A stretch of DNA of 64,000 nt from Psychromonas marina (GTDB lineage Bacteria > Pseudomonadota > Gammaproteobacteria > Enterobacterales > Psychromonadaceae), in assembly GCF_030161115.1 (NCBI RefSeq), contig NZ_BSPQ01000001.1, positions 682,001 through 746,000 of the forward strand, written 5' to 3'. Position numbers and translations under genes: made by a program. Within the stretch, counting starts at the first letter, position 1, and every line of letters begins with the position of its first letter. This document shows positions 57,164-64,000 of this stretch, in pieces. The notes under the pieces are model-generated. The model saw only the letters and a list, made by a program, of their open reading frames with translations, had not been told where the DNA came from and ran no database searches.

Positions 57164-57848
57164 TTAACCAACTTTTTTCAAGAGCTTTTTTGATATAATC
57201 AGCTCCAAAATCAACGCCAGATTTATATATAATTTCACTGCTAAATAGACATTTATAACAAACCTGCACACCTTTATCCATATAGTGAGCTTTATAATTC
57301 AATCCTAAAAAATCGGATATTGTATTGACTATCTCATCAACTGAATAATATTCCGAATTGACAATATTTATTGTCTTACTAGATACCTCCATATTATTTA
57401 TTGCATAGTCAACCATAAGAAAAACATCATCTATATGAACGAGATTTTTTGTAGCATTACACCATATATTAAATTGTTTTTTATTTAGGATTGAATCCTT
57501 AAAATAGTTCACTAATAAATGTGGGTTGTTAGATTTAGAAATTATTTGTGGTAAGCGAAAGATTGTAAAATTTCTGCAATTATCAGCAATTATTTTCTCC
57601 ATTCTTTTCTTGTGGAAATAGTAAGGCTTTTTCATTTGCTCGCAATAAATCACATCACAACTGCTAAAGTATATAAAGTGCTTGTCTGACTCTGAATTTA
57701 TAGTCTCGCGGAGAAGAGTTTCTTCTCGAAAAAAACATTTAGTATTTAATTCATTCGAATTAGAAACACCTGAAGCAAAAACTAAATAATTATCATTGTT
57801 GCTATATTTATTAAAATAGGAAGCCAAAAGCCCATTTCCAACAATCAT
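57156..57848 (-). CDS. Short NAD(P)-dependent SDR/epimerase-like protein
   Basis: A 230-aa protein. The N-terminus GNGLLASYF is a modified glycine motif with only two glycines. A Ser segment YFSSCD and YFHKKRMEK (YxxxK) follow as in SDR catalysis. Later IVNSEYYSVDEIV matches epimerase C-termini. It is short for a full SDR epimerase. The true reaction is unknown; the dTDP and UDP pathways in the locus need no obvious extra reductase. Confidence 0.6.
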   Translation of the reverse strand: MIVGNGLLASYFNKYSNNDNYLVFASGVSNSNELNTKCFFREETLLRETINSESDKHFIYFSSCDVIYCEQMKKPYYFHKKRMEKIIADNCRNFTIFRLPQIISKSNNPHLLVNYFKDSILNKKQFNIWCNATKNLVHIDDVFLMVDYAINNMEVSSKTINIVNSEYYSVDEIVNTISDFLGLNYKAHYMDKGVQVCYKCLFSSEIIYKSGVDFGADYIKKALEKSWLNE

Positions 57849-58954
57849 TTACGCACCTCTGTATTAAAGGAGTTAGTCCACTCATTATTAAATACTACCT
57901 CCCAAGCTTTTTGTATTGTAACATTAGATATATCATTAAGAATATTAACTCGATTATTCAATAGATATTTATTATCAGTACGAATAAATTCTTCATAACT
58001 CATATCGACTATTTTTTCTGTCGCATCAATATTTATATCTATTGATTTAAAATAGTCAAATGGGGTTGTTACATTTGAAATATATAACTTCTTCATTAGC
58101 ATAAGAAAAACTTTTTGATTCCCTAAACCTTGCTGTCTTTTATGATTCAAAACGCAAATATCAGATGCATTTATCATTTCCAAATATTCATCAAATGATT
58201 GATATTCTAAGATTGGTAAAAATTTTTCTTCGAACTTTTCCTTACCGTATTTAATCACTTGATTTTTATACTCGTCATTACCACCATATGACAATATGCA
58301 TTTAATTAATATGCTTTCATTTTTATACTTGCTTAATATATCTATGCTTTCAAAATGTTCATTAGAAGGATCTGCAGAGTTACCAAGAACTATTATTTTT
58401 GTTTTTTTAAGGTCATCAACATCTTTAATACATGTTTTCTCTATCGCCGAAATATCTATTGGGCTTGGGTAGTCAGCTTTTAGATATTTAGCTCCGCTAT
58501 TATACTGTTTTTGTATAACGTCGAAATCCCCTTTAACATAAGATATTATAAGTGGAATTCTTTTAATTACTTTTTCTCGTAAGAACTCTATTATTTTTGA
58601 TTTAATTGTTTTGTTGTATTGAGCATAATAAACGTCTCCGCCCCATAAAACCCACGCAGTCTTTTTTAAAATCTTAGGGGCAAAAAACAAAAGTTCAAGC
58701 ATAAATACAGGATGATTCAATTGATGAATAATTAGCATTTTTGATGCGTTTATTATCCCTCTGAATTGCCGAAATAGCATTTTGTTTTTTGTAAAAATAA
58801 CATTCTTATATGGATAATCCTTATTGTTATTTCCCTCTTCCTTCTCACAATACACAATGAACTTGTGATCATTCTGACAAAAATATTTATTTACAAAAGA
58901 TATATACCTTATTGTGTACGGGGAGTGGGTCATAATGTGTAAAGTTTGTCTCAT
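57845..58954 (-). CDS. GT56 family glycosyltransferase (WecF-like, Fuc4NAc transferase family)
   Basis: A 369-aa protein with WVLWGGDVYYAQ near 120, GNSADPSNEHFES and a late HKRQQGLGN segment, the pattern of WecF (TDP-Fuc4NAc:lipid II transferase) of enterobacterial common antigen. Here it lies in an O-antigen locus with dTDP-3-acetamido-sugar genes, so a dTDP-Fuc3NAc or Qui3NAc donor is inferred. It overlaps the SDR gene by 4 bases. Confidence 0.82.
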   Translation of the reverse strand: MRQTLHIMTHSPYTIRYISFVNKYFCQNDHKFIVYCEKEEGNNNKDYPYKNVIFTKNKMLFRQFRGIINASKMLIIHQLNHPVFMLELLFFAPKILKKTAWVLWGGDVYYAQYNKTIKSKIIEFLREKVIKRIPLIISYVKGDFDVIQKQYNSGAKYLKADYPSPIDISAIEKTCIKDVDDLKKTKIIVLGNSADPSNEHFESIDILSKYKNESILIKCILSYGGNDEYKNQVIKYGKEKFEEKFLPILEYQSFDEYLEMINASDICVLNHKRQQGLGNQKVFLMLMKKLYISNVTTPFDYFKSIDINIDATEKIVDMSYEEFIRTDNKYLLNNRVNILNDISNVTIQKAWEVVFNNEWTNSFNTEVRK

Positions 58955-58958
58955 CTGG

Positions 58959-60671
58959 CTATCCTTCGATATGCATTTTTAAAGATAATAACAAGCTGAC
59001 AACGACAAATTTATTTCGTTTATAGCGCTCTAACTCATTGTGAAAATACTTTTTAACATCTTTATTTAAATCGGGGTATTCGTTTAATACATACAAGTTA
59101 TCTTCAAACTGACGATCTAGATTTATTTCTATTGTTGGATTTTTCCTGAACCAAATATCAAATGGATTCATACCTGTATATTTTAATCCCAATCGCTTCC
59201 TAATCCCAACATTCACTCTATTTAGATATTTAAAAACTTTTATTTTTAGCAGATTCGATGGTCTGCAGTTGCATTTGTCCCATTTAAAATCCAATGTTTG
59301 CGGAACTGAATATTTTAACCATTTGAGATATATGTGTTCTTGTTGCCTTAATTCCCTAGGCACAGAAAGTGTAAACTCCAATAGTTTTTTACTAAAAAAA
59401 GGAGTTATAGTATCAAAGCGATACCTATTTACTATATCTCCATAAAGAGTTCCATTTGATTGTCTTCCATCATATACAAACCCCTCACAATTTTCTTTTG
59501 TATATGAAGCAATAACACTGTCTATAAAGCCAATTTTATTGTATATATATTCAGGAACCTCACCAACTAATGATTTACTGCATACATACTCTTTTAATTT
59601 CTTAGAGCCAATATCATGGGAGCCAAATATCACATCTCCAATCTGCCCAGTTAACAACAATCCATAATTATTTGGAGCAATTTTTTTTGTGGAATTTAAA
59701 GTGTGTAATAGAGAGTGAATCGATACTTGTCCGTTTGTTCTTCTAATGGCTTCTTCAAAATTATTTACTAAGCAATAACCATTGTCGAGAGAAATAAAGA
59801 TGTGTTCCATTTTTAATGCTGAAGACACTTCCTCAGCTATTTTATGATCTAGGGATCCACTTTCTGAAAAAGTAAAAGTGGTCATGATTTTATTTGTCAT
59901 TTGATGCATTAGTATGGCCATTGACTTAGAGTCTAAACCACCAGAAAGCCCAGCTAAAGGCCTATAGTCATAGAAATCGTTTAGTGCAATTATACGGCTC
60001 ATCGCCTGTTTTATAATGTCATCATATTCCTTAACCACTTCCTCCTCTGTGAGGTTTTCATTAATATCGAATTTATGCTCGCGATATTTGACTTTATTCA
60101 CGCTTCCTTGACCAATGTTATACGTAAGGTAATTACCGCTTTCAAGTTGATAGATATCATTAAAAAAGGTTCTCTCGTTAATCATTGAACCAAAGCCAAG
60201 GAAATAATATATATTATCGATATTTAATGTGAGCTTATTTTCTAATTTTACACCCCTTGTTACGTCAAATAAATCTGATGAGAATACAAAACCAAACTCT
60301 TCAGAGTTATGATAAAATATTTTTTGTGATGCTAAATGGTCCACTCCTAAGTGTATCTTATTTTGAATTCGATCAAACACGCATATTGAAAATGATCCAT
60401 CACAGGACTTAATAAAATCATGAAAACCACACAAGGTAATCTCTGAAAGTACAAACTCCTTTTGTGTAGAATAATTCTTTATATCAAATAAGAAGCCTTC
60501 AAACACGACAACAACTTTCTCATCTTCATAAATAAACCTTTCATTAAAGAATTTATAATTATAGTCCCTACCAAGGGTCATCGCATCAGTCTTAAACACC
60601 TCAGTCATATTTCCTTTTGCACTCCAAAGTTCATGACTTTTTTTATGCACACTTCCAAATATAGAACTCAT
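58959..60671 (-). CDS. Asparagine synthase-like amidotransferase lacking the N-terminal Cys
   Basis: A 570-aa protein with the AsnB two-domain architecture. The glutaminase domain (about 1-195) starts MSSIFG, whereas active glutamine-dependent enzymes start MCGI; the catalytic Cys is replaced by Ser. The ATP-pyrophosphatase domain has the PP-loop SGGLDS (243-248) and TFTFSESGSLDHKIA after. So it could form amides with free ammonia or a partner glutaminase. Amidation of a uronic acid made by the Wbp enzymes is a plausible role, as for WbpS-like proteins in other O-antigens. Overlaps wzx by 4 bases. Confidence 0.82.
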   Translation of the reverse strand: MSSIFGSVHKKSHELWSAKGNMTEVFKTDAMTLGRDYNYKFFNERFIYEDEKVVVVFEGFLFDIKNYSTQKEFVLSEITLCGFHDFIKSCDGSFSICVFDRIQNKIHLGVDHLASQKIFYHNSEEFGFVFSSDLFDVTRGVKLENKLTLNIDNIYYFLGFGSMINERTFFNDIYQLESGNYLTYNIGQGSVNKVKYREHKFDINENLTEEEVVKEYDDIIKQAMSRIIALNDFYDYRPLAGLSGGLDSKSMAILMHQMTNKIMTTFTFSESGSLDHKIAEEVSSALKMEHIFISLDNGYCLVNNFEEAIRRTNGQVSIHSLLHTLNSTKKIAPNNYGLLLTGQIGDVIFGSHDIGSKKLKEYVCSKSLVGEVPEYIYNKIGFIDSVIASYTKENCEGFVYDGRQSNGTLYGDIVNRYRFDTITPFFSKKLLEFTLSVPRELRQQEHIYLKWLKYSVPQTLDFKWDKCNCRPSNLLKIKVFKYLNRVNVGIRKRLGLKYTGMNPFDIWFRKNPTIEINLDRQFEDNLYVLNEYPDLNKDVKKYFHNELERYKRNKFVVVSLLLSLKMHIEG

Positions 60672-61933
60672 ATATCACCAGTATTGTTTATTAATTGCTT
60701 ATCATGAATTGACACTAGTAAATAGTACCAAACTAGACTAAAGAGGTTTGTAAGCGCTCCAATTGTCGCTAGCATATTAAGTGTTGTATATATTGAATAA
60801 CCATTTCCAAAATAAACAAGAGCAGCTAACTTAAGAATAAATGATATGACTTCAATATATAAAGCAAATTTTTGTTTTCCAAAAACCTGCGGTATTGAAG
60901 AATAAGGAGAGCTTATGAACATCATCAGTATCCAAGGTATTAAATGCTGTATATAAAGCCCAGCTTCCAACCAAGCCAGACCAAATACTATAGAGAAAAT
61001 AACATCAATATAAAGCCAAATAGGTGTCGTTATAATGCAACATACAATTAAAGTTTTTAAGCTCTTATTAAATATTTTTTTAAGTGATTTTTTTTGTGAA
61101 TAGTTATCAGCAAAACTCTTGTTTAATACATTATATATAGATGCAGAAAACAACCCTAAGGGAGCCTGCACCATCCTTAATCCGAAAGCATATACACCAA
61201 GCACAGGAGAGCCGTAATATATAGGAATCAAGTAAACAGGCAAGTTGGATGATAAGGTATTTAGCAACCCATGTGGCAAAGAATAATATGGAAAATCGGA
61301 ATATTTTTTAGCAACCGCAAAACATTTTAATGGATGGGCTTTTTCTTTAAGAAAGTCTTTACGTATATAATAAGCAAGTAAGACCGAAACTAAAAAAAGT
61401 GAAAAAGTGAATGAATAAATAAGGCCATTATTAAAGTCGAAAATGATAGCGATGCATATAGCTAAAGCCGATTCTATTCCTGCTTTAGCGACCCGTTGTG
61501 AGATCATTAACTTGTAGTTGCCATTTCTATTGTTATATTTATCTATTATATTTATCAACCCAATTGCAAAAACCGCCACAGGTAAAGAAAAAAATATAGA
61601 AGCAAGTTCTACGAACTGATTTAAAAAATATAAACCTACTGATATAAGAAAAACAGAAGAAAACAGCGTGATTATTGATAAAAATACGACCTGTTTTGCA
61701 TGAAGCGCCTGCCTTGGTAATACGATGGCTAGCTCATACCTCCCACTAGATATAACTGAAAATAAGGCAGCAACGCTGACAAATGTTGCAAATACACCAA
61801 AATCTTCTGGACTATAGAGCCTTGATAAAATAGGGCTTACAACAAAGGGTATTAATTGTGCGAGGCCTGTACCACTAACCAATAAAATTATGCTTTTAAG
61901 TATTGGTACATCGTTTAATTTATATCGACTCAT
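60668..61933 (-). CDS. wzx: Wzx-type lipid-linked repeat-unit flippase
   Basis: A 421-aa protein with about 12 membrane helices of the polysaccharide-exporter (PST/MOP) superfamily; the N-terminus has the family pattern FVVSPILSRLYSPEDFGVFA and a later FGLRMVQAPLGLFSASIYNVLNKSF. It would flip undecaprenyl-linked repeat units across the inner membrane. Overlaps the WbpE-like gene and the AsnB-like gene by 4 bases each. Confidence 0.88.
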   Translation of the reverse strand: MSRYKLNDVPILKSIILLVSGTGLAQLIPFVVSPILSRLYSPEDFGVFATFVSVAALFSVISSGRYELAIVLPRQALHAKQVVFLSIITLFSSVFLISVGLYFLNQFVELASIFFSLPVAVFAIGLINIIDKYNNRNGNYKLMISQRVAKAGIESALAICIAIIFDFNNGLIYSFTFSLFLVSVLLAYYIRKDFLKEKAHPLKCFAVAKKYSDFPYYSLPHGLLNTLSSNLPVYLIPIYYGSPVLGVYAFGLRMVQAPLGLFSASIYNVLNKSFADNYSQKKSLKKIFNKSLKTLIVCCIITTPIWLYIDVIFSIVFGLAWLEAGLYIQHLIPWILMMFISSPYSSIPQVFGKQKFALYIEVISFILKLAALVYFGNGYSIYTTLNMLATIGALTNLFSLVWYYLLVSIHDKQLINNTGDI

Positions 61934-63000
61934 ATGATTAGGTAAGGGTGCATTGGCAAACTAAACACTTGTTTAGCTAGTTTTTCTGCAACAGGAAAAT
62001 CACCTTCACAATAACCTAAATATTTAAATGCCGTTTGCTGATGCATACAGGTTGCATAATAAACGACTGTTGGAATGCCTTGTTCTTTATATTCAGCCAT
62101 TGCCGCATCGCGGTTTTCATCAACAAGTGTATATTGGGCCCAAGAGCTGACATACCCTTCAGGTACTTGAGGTGTTTTAAAATGAGTAGATAGTTCTTTT
62201 TCATAGTTCGTAGCAGCTTTGTTACGACTAATAAGCTCTTGAGGAAACTCTGCCAATTTTTCTAATAAAATAGCAGCCTGAATAGTATCTAACCGACTAT
62301 TCATACCTATACGAATATTGTCATACTTATCATTGCCTTTACCGTGTACTCGAAAAGAACGCAGTAGTTCAGCATACCCATCATTATTAGTGAATACAGC
62401 ACCACCATCACCATAACAACCGAGTGGTTTCGCCGGGAAGAAACTAGTAGTTGCAATATCACCAAAACTTCCTGTTTTTTTAGCATTAATAGAACCACCA
62501 AATCCTTGTGCGGCATCCTCTATAATTTTTAAATCATATTTTTTAGCAATACGCTCTAATTCGGGGTAATTAGCCGGCAATCCGAAAAGGTCAACGGCAA
62601 TAATAGCCTTAGGCTTGAGTTTGCCTTCAGCAATTACATTTTTGATTCTTTTCTCTAAGTCAACTGGGCAAATATTAAATGTCTGTTCGTCTGAGTCGAC
62701 AAAAACAGGCGTCGCTTTTGCAAAAGCAACCGCTTCTGCAGTAGCAAAAAAAGTAAAAGTTGGGCAAAAAACAGCATCCCCCTCTTTAATATCTAAGGCC
62801 ATCATACAAAGCGTTAGCGCATCTGTGCCATTGGCACAGGTAACGGCATGCTTTACGCCGACGTACTCAGCAAGTTTATCTTCTAGCTCAGATACTTCTG
62901 GACCCATGATATATTTACCATGGTCTAGTACGGTTTGGATGCGCTTGTCTATTTTTTCTTTTAAATGCTGATATTGAGCGGCTAAATCTATAAATTGCAT
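61930..63000 (-). CDS. wbpE: UDP-2-acetamido-3-oxo-glucuronate aminotransferase (WbpE-like)
   Basis: A 356-aa DegT/StrS aminotransferase. The N-terminus FIDLAAQYQHLKEKIDKRIQ, CANGTDALTLCMMAL, EDAAQGFGG, the Schiff-base lysine in TSFFPAKPLGCYGDGGAVF and the ending SLPMHPYL follow WbpE of Pseudomonas aeruginosa closely. It adds the 3-amino group in UDP-GlcNAc3NAcA synthesis. WbpD and WbpB flank it upstream. Confidence 0.9.
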   Translation of the reverse strand: MQFIDLAAQYQHLKEKIDKRIQTVLDHGKYIMGPEVSELEDKLAEYVGVKHAVTCANGTDALTLCMMALDIKEGDAVFCPTFTFFATAEAVAFAKATPVFVDSDEQTFNICPVDLEKRIKNVIAEGKLKPKAIIAVDLFGLPANYPELERIAKKYDLKIIEDAAQGFGGSINAKKTGSFGDIATTSFFPAKPLGCYGDGGAVFTNNDGYAELLRSFRVHGKGNDKYDNIRIGMNSRLDTIQAAILLEKLAEFPQELISRNKAATNYEKELSTHFKTPQVPEGYVSSWAQYTLVDENRDAAMAEYKEQGIPTVVYYATCMHQQTAFKYLGYCEGDFPVAEKLAKQVFSLPMHPYLII

Positions 63001-63010
63001 AATTAAATAT

Positions 63011-63598
63011 TCACTGTTTAGTTACTAGACGAGTAAGGTTTTCACCTTCGAGAATATACGTTTCATTCGTGTAAGGGCATACTGTTGAAGCATTACCCGA
63101 TAGAGGTAAATCTAAAGCTTCGCCATAAGCACTCATCCAACCAATTTGCTTAGCAGGAACGCCAACCATTAAGGCAAAAGCTTTCACATCTTTATTAACG
63201 ACGGTGCCTGCGCCTATAAATGCATATTCTTCGATAGTGATACCGCAAACGACTGTGCAATTAGCGCCTAAGGTAGTGCCCTTTTTAACAAGCGTGTCAC
63301 GGTATTCATCTTTACGCTCGATTAGAGAGCGGGGATTATAGACATTAGTAAACACCATGCTTGGACCACAAAATACACCTTCTTCAAGGTGTACATTATC
63401 GTAAACAGAAACATTGTTCTGAATTTTACACTTATCACCAATGGTGACTTTATTGCCGACAAATACATTTTGTCCTAATGAAACTTTCTTTCCAATAACA
63501 GCCCCACCACATACATGCGCCCAGTGCCATACTCTTGATTCATCACCAATAACTGCACCATCATCAACAATCGCTGTTTCATGCTTCATAAAATTCAT
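63011..63598 (-). CDS. wbpD: UDP-2-acetamido-3-amino-glucuronate N-acetyltransferase (WbpD-like)
   Basis: A 195-aa left-handed beta-helix acetyltransferase. Hexapeptide repeats run from [14 protein letters not shown], through [15 protein letters not shown], to [11 protein letters not shown]. The [17 protein letters not shown] loop is typical of the WbpD subgroup. It acetylates the 3-amino group to give UDP-GlcNAc3NAcA. A Shine-Dalgarno-like cggaaac precedes the ATG at 63598. Ten bases separate it from wbpE. Confidence 0.92.
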   Translation of the reverse strand: MNFMKHETAIVDDGAVIGDESRVWHWAHVCGGAVIGKKVSLGQNVFVGNKVTIGDKCKIQNNVSVYDNVHLEEGVFCGPSMVFTNVYNPRSLIERKDEYRDTLVKKGTTLGANCTVVCGITIEEYAFIGAGTVVNKDVKAFALMVGVPAKQIGWMSAYGEALDLPLSGNASTVCPYTNETYILEGENLTRLVTKQ

Positions 63599-63621
63599 AA
63601 CTGTTTCCGCTTAAGCTAGGA

Positions 63622-64000
63622 TTACAATAATTTTGACATTAACGGGTGGTAATGTTCAGGGTTAGCAACAATTTTTTGGTCTCGAATTTTTTCAACCGTC
63701 TCAATTGCAGTTCTATTCTCTTCTAGGCCATAACCATTACCAGCAAGTACATTTTCATAACTTTGAGTATGTAGGTCAGTGAAGCCACCAGAAAACTCTA
63801 GCTCTTCGTCACCAATCATTATGCTACGGTATGTTTTCTTTTCACCTTGCACTGCATTATCTGGCAAGTTATTGGCATCTATTGATAAGAACCATTTCAC
63901 ACGTGCACGCTCATACTCGAGGTAACCTGAAACAGTTTGCTCATCTTTATAATGAACTTCGTTTTCTTTGATATCACCAAAAATGAAATGTAACATATCG
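63622..64000 (-). CDS. wbpB: UDP-GlcNAcA 3-dehydrogenase C-terminal part (WbpB-like), truncated by the window edge
   Basis: The frame stays open to the window edge, so only the C-terminal 126 codons are present and the ATG at 63996 is internal. SGYLEYERARVKWFLSIDA, TYRSI, EEELEFSGGFTDLHTQSYENVLAG and GYGLEENRTAIETVEKIR are typical of the WbpB/WlbA Gfo/Idh/MocA dehydrogenases. It oxidises C3 of UDP-GlcNAcA. With WbpD and WbpE next to it, the UDP-diacetamido-glucuronate pathway is clear; wbpA would be expected upstream, outside the window. Confidence 0.88.
   Translation of the reverse strand, partial: DMLHFIFGDIKENEVHYKDEQTVSGYLEYERARVKWFLSIDANNLPDNAVQGEKKTYRSIMIGDEELEFSGGFTDLHTQSYENVLAGNGYGLEENRTAIETVEKIRDQKIVANPEHYHPLMSKLL

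Noticed and set aside
44013-64000. JUMPStart/ops element
   Set aside because: The start of this minus-strand locus lies outside the window; no ops sequence was seen inside.
1-64000. CRISPR array, prophage, integron or intact IS
   Set aside because: No regularly spaced repeats, integrase, transposase or phage structural genes were found.

Overview
The window looks like a chromosomal segment of a cold-water marine gammaproteobacterium, most likely Psychromonas or a close relative. This rests on the AT-rich sequence, gammaproteobacterial housekeeping synteny (dsbC-recJ, gloB-yafS-rnhA-dnaQ, pyrBI, metR-metE, fieF next to cpxRA) and marine-type families (DUF4212/SSS symporter followed by the cNMP-CBS-DUF294 protein, DUF1653, a TIGR03503-like protein). 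No phage, intact insertion sequence, integrase or CRISPR array was seen.

Region 1 (1-17.9 kb) is housekeeping: a 5'-truncated hypothetical, dacB, pyrBI, rraA, zapB, a DUF1653 protein, cysE-fieF, the envelope-stress pair cpxRA with a perfect CpxR box but no cpxP, trmL, a degenerate GGDEF sensor translationally coupled to recJ, dsbC, and an AI-2E permease/HlyD/DUF2955 operon. Region 2 (18.2-33.5 kb) holds a small operon coding for a potassium-channel-like protein and a eukaryotic-type S-adenosylmethionine decarboxylase, a SIMPL protein, fba and pgk, two large c-di-GMP proteins around metR-metE, mltD and gloB. Region 3 (33.5-44 kb) has yafS, rnhA, dnaQ, a TIGR03503-like protein, four identical tRNA-Asp genes behind a strong promoter, a solitary pilU, and a DUF4212/symporter/DUF294/exonuclease group.

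Region 4 (44-64 kb) is a minus-strand surface polysaccharide (probably O-antigen) locus of the Wzx/Wzy type, cut by the window edge. It encodes three nucleotide-sugar modules. WbpB/D/E plus a WbpI-like epimerase would make a UDP-diacetamido-hexuronate. RmlA/RmlB/FdtA/B/C would make a dTDP-3-acetamido-3,6-dideoxyhexose. A WbpM-type dehydratase, a PglE-like aminotransferase and a GNAT enzyme would make a UDP-acetamido-4-amino sugar that the PglC-like transferase could load onto the lipid carrier. With three further glycosyltransferases (GT56, GT4, GT2) the locus suggests a tetrasaccharide repeat. An asparagine-synthase-like protein without its glutaminase cysteine may amidate the uronic acid.

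The least expected items are the eukaryotic-type AdoMet decarboxylase in an operon with an ion channel and a possible CpxR site; a 165-bp palindromic element present twice, each time at the 3' end of a gene facing a convergent gene; a GGDEF protein that lost its catalytic motif but kept the c-di-GMP I-site; and the Cys-less asparagine synthase.
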